Source of the DNA: Priapulus caudatus
Taxonomy: Eukaryota > Priapulida > Priapulimorpha > Priapulimorphida > Priapulidae
Assembly: GCF_000485595.1 (NCBI RefSeq)
Contig: NW_014577242.1
Span: forward strand, 32,255-63,495
DNA: 31,241 bases
Direction of reading: 5' to 3'
Shown: piece by piece, positions 27,195 to 31,241 of the stretch
Layout: each line of letters starts with the position of its first letter
Position numbering within the stretch: the stretch's first letter is position 1
Translations under genes and position numbers: made by a program
Notes under the pieces: model-generated
What the model was told of the DNA's origin: nothing
Seen by the model: only the letters and a program-made list of their open reading frames with translations
Database searches by the model: none

Positions 27195-28607
27195 TTATAC
27201 CGATATCTTACTACACCGACCGTGATCCCGACGCCTAGCGTTACTTCTCCGTTTCGTTCCGATGCGCTGCACTAGAATACAGAGCAGCGAGAGGACCAAT
27301 CCTATCGGCAGCACAAGCAGGACTCCCGCCATGGTGTTTACGTCAAGACTCTGGGCGTCTACTGTCATTCTTCTTTGCTGCGAGCATTCGTGCGGTCCGT
27401 GTGAGAGAAACTGATAAATCAGTTGCTTCATGAGACCACTTTGCAAGTACCACTGCAGTCCTTTATTAACGCCTTTCTCGTGTTTGCTGCCATTCGGCAC
27501 GACCCATGAAAGATACTTTGTCTGTATTTTCATCGGAGCAATAGATAGTCTGCAAGTCCCCGTTGACGCATAGTCTGCGCGTAAAATCCCGTACGAGCTT
27601 TTTATGTCGTTGAGAAATGCATAGTTTCCGGCGAGCACTAGTTTCAGCGCATCGTCTGCGTGGTTTACAATTGCGCGACTGTCCGCCGACATTTTCTGCC
27701 AGATCTTTCCCAGGTCCGATTCTGAAGGCGCTTGCTGAAGGATGTCCGTAATTTCCCGCGCTGCTACTGTGGTCGGCGTCATCGTCGAATTGGTGAACTC
27801 GTGGACTGTAGTAAACGGATATAGAATTGACGGCTGAATAGCAAGAAAGCTGACTAGTTTTCCAGAGTAAAGGGCGCAGACAATTAGAACAAAAAGCCAC
27901 CACGTCGACAGTACTATTCGGGAAGACAGAGCTCGAGGCAAGCTGACTCCGCCCTGCTGTAGAAGAGAACCAAACATGTAGACCATGTAATAGCCGAGGT
28001 CGCGCGTAGATTCCGCGTTTTCCTTTAGTTGGCTGTCCCCACGTGACCACATCTCCATAGCCGCCATAATGCCAGCTGTTAGGAGTGAATACGCAAGCAC
28101 GAACAGCCAAATATATGTGTCAAATGGATCAAAAATATTTAACATTCCCATCTTCTCCTGCGGTCTTTTAATTATGGCAACACAGTAGTTTTCCATAATT
28201 GGTGTTAAAAATTGCATCGTGTTGGCTCGGCGACGAGTCTTGACAAAGAGAGAAATGTCTAGGTCGAGCAGACCCCTCCCTACCGCAGAAAGTTCCTCCT
28301 GCAGAGAGTTTCTAGTGTGAATTGTAAACGTGAAATTTAGGTGCTTGCTCACATCCTCTAACAATGTCTTTGAAAACAAAAACCACGAATTATCCGGCCA
28401 GCGATGGTATCCCACGCTCATATGCAAGCCGTTAAGTTGTTGGATTTCATAGGGAGGCAAAAGGCTTGCGACTTCGTGACTCAGCATCAGCCTGGAGCTG
28501 TTAGCGGCAGCCAAAACCACACACGCTGGAGAAGTCGGTCGTGTACCCTTAGTCAGCACACATGTTGATGTCAGTAGAGTGTAGATGAGCAGGTAGCGCA
28601 GTGACAT
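27195..28607 (-). CDS. Ionotropic receptor (IR), iGluR-related ligand-gated channel, single exon
   Basis: Member of the variant ionotropic glutamate receptor family that in protostomes acts mainly in chemosensation as cation channels. The 470 codons run from ATG 28607 (A at -3), whose next residues form a signal peptide, to TAA at 27195. The frame stays open eight codons further up but without ATG. Order: signal peptide 1-21; short ligand-binding lobe S1 to ~150, with a basic KTRRR where iGluRs carry their ligand-binding Arg; M1 ~162-184; pore loop GSLLQQGGVSLP ~213-224; M3 ~230-256 ending LYSGKLVSFLA, in place of SYTANLAAFL; S2 257-422 with YAFLND, where iGluRs have a binding-pocket Glu; M4 ~425-448; basic tail. 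The amino-terminal domain is missing, as in most IRs. Which IR subtype, and the ligand, cannot be said. Confidence 0.88.
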   Translation of the reverse strand: MSLRYLLIYTLLTSTCVLTKGTRPTSPACVVLAAANSSRLMLSHEVASLLPPYEIQQLNGLHMSVGYHRWPDNSWFLFSKTLLEDVSKHLNFTFTIHTRNSLQEELSAVGRGLLDLDISLFVKTRRRANTMQFLTPIMENYCVAIIKRPQEKMGMLNIFDPFDTYIWLFVLAYSLLTAGIMAAMEMWSRGDSQLKENAESTRDLGYYMVYMFGSLLQQGGVSLPRALSSRIVLSTWWLFVLIVCALYSGKLVSFLAIQPSILYPFTTVHEFTNSTMTPTTVAAREITDILQQAPSESDLGKIWQKMSADSRAIVNHADDALKLVLAGNYAFLNDIKSSYGILRADYASTGTCRLSIAPMKIQTKYLSWVVPNGSKHEKGVNKGLQWYLQSGLMKQLIYQFLSHGPHECSQQRRMTVDAQSLDVNTMAGVLLVLPIGLVLSLLCILVQRIGTKRRSNARRRDHGRCSKISV

Positions 28608-29330
28608 GTTGCTCGGCTGCCAATAAGACACTCACTGAGAATGTATTCTCATAGTCGGCGGCTTCTCGTAAACTTCGTGCGCAGCTTATGTACACACTGG
28701 TAGCGGTCTTTTGTAGATGACAAATTGACAGAGGCATTATTCGCCACGTCTGCCGTTTGTGTATCTAGCGTGCAGATATTTACCTATATACCTACTATCC
28801 ATACACGCTTATTTGCTATCTTGAGAATTATTCGACTGCGAGTTTAATTGGTTTGGATTATATTGCTTTCGTTGTAGTAAATAGTTAATGCGGGCAGTAT
28901 TTTCGCTTTGTGAGCTATGGTCATATATCAATAGTAAAGATTGGATTACCGTGGAAGCCAGAACACTCTATAAACACTGCATTCGGGGCCAGATGAAAGG
29001 CGTTGTGTCTGCATGGTCAACACAGGTGTTGCTAGCGTGCTGGTCCTAGAAATGCCGCGGCGCGAATGTGTATGCTGCGGCATTTCTAGCGCAGATTTGG
29101 TTGGATAGTTCGCATGCGGCACGGGGTTCGGCAACACACAGTGACTATAATACTGCGAATTAGTTTTGCTGACCAGTCACTGTGAAATGATGCTCGTGTC
29201 GTATCATTTCGTATAGTCAGGTAATGTTCTAAACCTTACGTTGTGTTATACATGTTCTTAACCCGTTGTCGCGTTTCGTGTTTGCATTTCCCGCTTGAAG
29301 GTATGTCAGCTTCTCTTTGTCTCTCGTGCG
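28608..29330. other. Upstream region of the IR gene
   Basis: Expected to hold the receptor promoter on the - strand. No clear TATA box was found. It contains a perfect hairpin (29046-29089) and a looser inverted pair, CACAGTGACT (about 29138) with AGTCACTGTG (about 29175). Confidence 0.5.
29046..29089. repeat. Perfect 13-bp stem hairpin
   Basis: CTAGAAATGCCGC (29046-29058) and its exact complement (29077-29089) with an 18-base loop. Origin unknown: a transposon end, a structured RNA, or chance. Confidence 0.7.
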
Positions 29331-29334
29331 ACGT

Positions 29335-29640
29335 AAGACGAGTGACGATGAAGATCACAGTAAAGTAACATAAAGTCTTGTTGTACGGTCTAGATGATTT
29401 ATTCTACGTATAGAACTACATGACTTGACTACGTGACTACACAAAGATAACTATAGGTGTGGCTACATGCCACGCCTGAACTACTCGCGGTGTCAACCCG
29501 CGCCCGCGCGCGTCGTGCGCGGACTCACTCTCCTAACTGTTCTGCATAAACTACTACGGATAACTACTACGGATAACTACGTCTGCCGGGGTGCGCGCTG
29601 GGTCTTATATTATGACAGCAGATCAGGCTCGTCTTTAATT
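29335..29640 (-). mobile_element. Possible solo LTR fragment
   Basis: On the - strand a TATA-like AATATAAGACCC (about 29608) is followed by a GC-rich segment, short GTAGTTATCC repeats, AATAAA (about 29402) and ACAACAAGACTTTATGTTA (about 29365). A TATA box then a poly(A) signal some 200 bases on, then a run ending in CAAGACTTTAT-like sequence, resembles the R region of an LTR. No primer-binding site or matching second LTR is visible. Confidence 0.35.
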
Positions 29641-30297
29641 ATTTACAAGCATGCCTTTAATTAATTAAATGCGTGTATGTAAAGTTACAAGCATGCACGT
29701 AATTAATTAAATGCGTGTATGTAAAGTTACAAGCATGCACGTAATTAATTAAATGCGTGTATGTAAAGATACATGCATGCTTGTAATTCCAACCAATCAG
29801 ACAAAGTCTTACAAATAATTAAACGCGTGTATGTAAAGTTACAAGCATGCACGTAATTCCAACGCGCACCACCCGCGTTTCCACACGCTGAGTCTGATTG
29901 GTTGGAATTACGTGCATGCTTGTAACTTTACATACACGCGTTTAATTATTTGTAAGACTTTGTCTGATTGGTTGGAATTACAAGCATGCATGTATCTTTA
30001 CATACACGCATTTAATTAATTACGTGCATGCTTGTAACTTTACATACACGCGTTTAATTATTTGTAAGACTTTGTCTGATTGGTTGGAATTACAAGCATG
30101 CATGTATCTTTACATACACACATTTAATTAATTACGTGCATGCTTGTAACTTTACATACACGCGTTTAATTATTTGTAAGACTTTGTCTGATTGGTTGGA
30201 ATTACAAGCATGCATGTATCTTTACATACACGCATTTAATTAATTACGTGCATGCTTGTAACTTTACATACACGCGTTTAATTATTTGTAAGACTTT
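29640..30297. repeat. 112-bp tandem repeat arranged as a large palindrome
   Basis: Right of centre, a 112-base unit (GACTTTGTCTGATTGGTTGG at 29956, 30068 and 30180, plus partial copies at both ends) repeats with GCATGC and ACACGCGTTTAATTA blocks. Left of centre (29640-29862) the same material runs in the opposite orientation. The centre is a 25-30-base unique spacer near 29863-29890. Each full unit carries CCAAT on the - strand. Confidence 0.88.
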
Positions 30298-31137
30298 GTT
30301 GAATTATTACTGAATTTTAATTGAACCTTTTCCATTTCGTGTACGCATTTCCGCACATCCGGAGATATGTGTTTGCGCACGCGACGTATAAACGAAAGAA
30401 ATATTTCTCAGTTGATTTCATTCAAAGGCAAGCACATGCTCACTTCTACTTGACTTGATGCAAAAGATGTCTATACTCCAGGATCTCGCGTTAGCAAACA
30501 CTAGGTACTATAGCTACCGAGTGTCATTATACGCCAGAATACTGAGATAGTTGAGCTATACCTTTTTGCATGCATTTGCATTGTATCCTAATAGTATTAT
30601 TATTATCAGTAGGCCTAAAGAGTAGAATGCAGATAATAATTAACAGCACTAGTCTTCCAGATTTGCAGATGTAATTGATTAAAAGATGTGAGTCAATTTG
30701 AACAAGCCAAGTACATTAAGTTTATTTAAAAGAAAATTATTATTAAGGCAAAGAAAAATACTGAGAGACGACACTATGAGATTTTCAAATATGCGATATA
30801 GGATGGCGGAACAAATTATAGATACATAAGATACCGTCGTCTGGCGCGACATATCTTTTTCTAGTAGTTGAATTGCAGGCGTTATAATTGTAACATTTAA
30901 TTAATCATAGGTATTAACAAAATGGAATAAAAAACGAAATGAACAAGTGGATCAAGAGCAGTAGATAAACTACAGAGTTTATGTGAACTTTGATAATGTT
31001 CTCTAGTTCGTAGTTTCAAAATTAATATTAGATAAAGAGAAAAGCAATTCAATCCGGTGTTTATCCAATAATAATACGACCATGCTTGAGCGCAATGCAT
31101 CTACAAACAAGTGCCCGCCAGAGCGACAGCGACTCAC
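30298..31137. other. Intergenic, no gene
   Basis: AT-rich sequence. No repeat or coding motif recognised. Confidence 0.5.
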
Positions 31138-31197
31138 CTGACGGCAGGTGTTTCGGATGCTAAACTCACTGGCAAACGAATGAGAGCACCCTCCCAT
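31138..31197 (-). CDS. Possible first coding exon of a - strand gene (myristoylation-like start)
   Basis: ATG at 31197 in strong context (G at -3 and +4) opens 20 codons, MGGCSHSFASEFSIRNTCRQ, ending CAG|GTGAGT, a consensus donor, in phase 0. MGGCS resembles N-terminal myristoylation plus palmitoylation signals. No following exon could be recognised, and the call rests on start context and donor only. Confidence 0.3.
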
Positions 31198-31241
31198 CAC
31201 CGCGTTCGCGCTCGAGCATATATCTAGTAGCCACCATTCGT

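Noticed and set aside
27466-28110. 214-codon - strand open frame overlapping the IR gene
   Set aside because: It is a shadow of the receptor frame without any recognisable domain.
28608-28631. Eight-codon upstream extension of the IR frame
   Set aside because: It begins with GTG straight after a stop codon. The first ATG at 28607 is followed immediately by a signal peptide.

Overview
This window is nuclear DNA from an intron-rich animal. The genes are split by GT-AG introns, and the non-coding sequence is full of dinucleotide microsatellites, minisatellites and remnants of transposable elements. A single-exon chemosensory-type ionotropic receptor (IR family, known mainly from protostomes) points to a protostome invertebrate. 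The sequence alone does not fix the phylum.

Layout. (1) 1-1070, + strand: the last two coding exons of a guanylyl cyclase, which is the end of a gene running in from the left. (2) 1071-5039: intergenic DNA with AT-rich tandem repeats, a 22-bp minisatellite, small foldback elements and a CpG-containing block with a full CRE palindrome. (3) 5040-23279, + strand: a complete IRE1/ERN1 gene, the endoplasmic reticulum stress sensor kinase/endoribonuclease. I could follow it through 22 coding exons whose phases all agree, giving about 912 residues: signal peptide, luminal sensor, one membrane span, kinase, and KEN-type RNase, with the catalytic residues kept. Its introns hold a MULE-like long inverted repeat, two other inverted-repeat elements, a decayed LINE, a pogo-like MITE and several minisatellites. 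(4) 23280-27194: intergenic, mostly featureless and AT-rich. (5) 27195-28607, - strand: an intronless ionotropic receptor. (6) 28608-31241: a short perfect hairpin, a 112-bp repeat array arranged as a large palindrome beside a possible LTR fragment, and at the right edge a possible first exon of another - strand gene.

The three recognisable genes (guanylyl cyclase, IRE1, IR) are independent animal genes and show no sign of a shared pathway or operon.

The most unusual structure is inside IRE1. At exons 10 and 15 the exon end together with its 5' splice site has been tandemly duplicated into the following intron. This leaves decoy donors whose use would bring an early stop codon. In intron 19 a 22-unit minisatellite repeats donor-like sequence. 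Intron 1 also carries a ~390-bp inverted repeat that would fold into a long double-stranded hairpin in the pre-mRNA.
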